A stretch of DNA of 5,026 nt from Actinomycetota bacterium (lineage in GTDB: Bacteria; Actinomycetota; Thermoleophilia; Solirubrobacterales; 70-9): positions 1 to 5,026 of the forward strand of contig JAFDWD010001084.1 of the NCBI GenBank assembly GCA_018268695.1, in the 5' to 3' direction. A model generated the notes under the pieces. The model made no database searches, had not been told where the DNA came from, and worked only from the letters and a program-made list of their open reading frames with translations. Of the stretch, positions 4,593 through 5,026 are shown piece after piece (position 1 is the first letter of the stretch; every line of letters begins with the position of its first letter). The position numbers were made by a program, and so were the translations under genes.

Positions 4593-5026
4593 TCGAACAA
4601 CCATCGCTGGAAGAAGCCCCGTAGGTTCTCGCCGGAGACTTCGTTCGCGAGCGCGATGAACCCTTCGATGTCGCCGTGGCCGTAACGGTTCTCGGTCACC
4701 CAGGTACGCAGGATGCGCAGCAGGTCATGGGTGCCGATCTTGTCGCGGAGGGCCTGCAGGGTCATCGCGCCGCGCACGTAGGTGGAGACCGCGAACAGGT
4801 TCTTCGCCTGGCCGGGGTGCCCTGAGGGCGGGTTCCAGAAACCGGTGGCGGAGGCCGGTTTGCGGTAGAGCTTGGCAAAGACCTGCTGGGCGGTGCGACC
4901 GCCGTGCTTCTCCGCGTAATACCACTGGGTCCAGGTCGCGAAGCCCTCGTTCAGCCAGATGTTGGGCCAGCGCTCGAGGCTGACCGAGTCGCCGAACCAC
5001 TGGTGCGCCGTCTCGTGGACGACCGT
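4577..5026 (-). CDS. Zinc aminopeptidase, family M1 (C-terminal part; cut by window edge)
   Basis: The last 149 codons of a larger leftward gene are present; the 5' part lies beyond base 5026. The first visible residues are T-V-V-H-E-T-A-H-Q-W-F-G, carrying the HExxH zinc motif (visible residues 4-8). Exactly 18 residues later comes W-L-N-E-G-F-A, whose Glu is the third zinc ligand, giving the HEXXH-x18-E signature of gluzincins. Further on, S-T-Y-V-R-G-A-M supplies the conserved Tyr that stabilises the transition state in M1 peptidases. The chain ends about 50 residues after that, so the large C-terminal helical domain of classical aminopeptidase N is absent. This fits the shorter bacterial M1 proteins, which have only the N-terminal beta and catalytic domains plus a small tail. 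The expected role is removal of N-terminal residues from peptides. Location cannot be told without the N-terminus. Confidence 0.88.
   Translation of the reverse strand, partial: TVVHETAHQWFGDSVSLERWPNIWLNEGFATWTQWYYAEKHGGRTAQQVFAKLYRKPASATGFWNPPSGHPGQAKNLFAVSTYVRGAMTLQALRDKIGTHDLLRILRTWVTENRYGHGDIEGFIALANEVSGENLRGFFQRWLFERGKP

Noticed and set aside
3243..4685. A 480-codon open frame on the plus strand
   Set aside because: It runs antisense to the LapA-like and NUDIX genes and out of frame through the SDR gene. Its translation is a monotonous R/G/D/A-rich string with no domain, as expected from high-GC shadow frames.

Overview
The window is GC-rich DNA from what looks like a high-GC Gram-positive bacterium, most likely an actinobacterium of the Thermoleophilia/Solirubrobacterales type. 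That placement is an inference. It rests on strong G/C bias at third codon positions, GTG and TTG starts, several genes whose only start signal is a TAnnnT -10 box placed about 7 nt before the start codon (leaderless transcripts), and the flavour of the protein families (small lipoprotein with an NTF2-like look, very long TetR-type regulator, DUF1049/LapA membrane protein, NUDIX hydrolase, M1 peptidase). There is no sign of a mobile element, CRISPR array, tRNA or rRNA.

Layout from left to right. Bases 1-247 hold only the first codons of a possible leftward gene and the promoter of the next gene. A rightward pair follows: a secreted lipoprotein (248-793) and, 24 bp later, a 436-residue regulator containing two TetR-type DNA-binding domains in one chain (818-2128). 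The regulator ends tail-to-tail against a leftward gene for a prephenate-dehydratase-fold protein resembling BacA, the prephenate decarboxylase of bacilysin synthesis (2125-2736). This gene is divergent from a rightward single-domain cupin (2818-3204). Their 81-bp shared promoter region contains the palindrome TTGACAAGTCAA, which overlaps both putative -35 boxes. The cupin ends tail-to-tail against a leftward two-gene operon: a NUDIX hydrolase of the ADP-ribose pyrophosphatase type (3471-4001), then a small two-helix LapA/DUF1049 membrane protein (3201-3461). Divergent from the NUDIX gene is an abnormally short SDR-family gene (4078-4545) that lacks the catalytic centre. The right edge holds the last 149 codons of a leftward zinc aminopeptidase of family M1 (4577-5026).

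How the genes may work together. The lipoprotein and regulator may be one transcript. The BacA-like protein and cupin share a control region and are likely co-regulated. Bacilysin synthesis also uses a PDT-fold decarboxylase, a cupin isomerase and SDR enzymes, so the BacA-like/cupin/SDR proximity is worth testing. However, the cupin has one domain rather than two and the SDR looks degenerate, so a complete pathway is not shown here. The remaining genes look like ordinary housekeeping neighbours.

The most unusual points are the double-TetR chain, the internally deleted SDR, the BacA-like/cupin pair with its palindrome, the two convergent gene pairs whose stop codons interlock in a shared CTAG, and the repeated leaderless start architecture.
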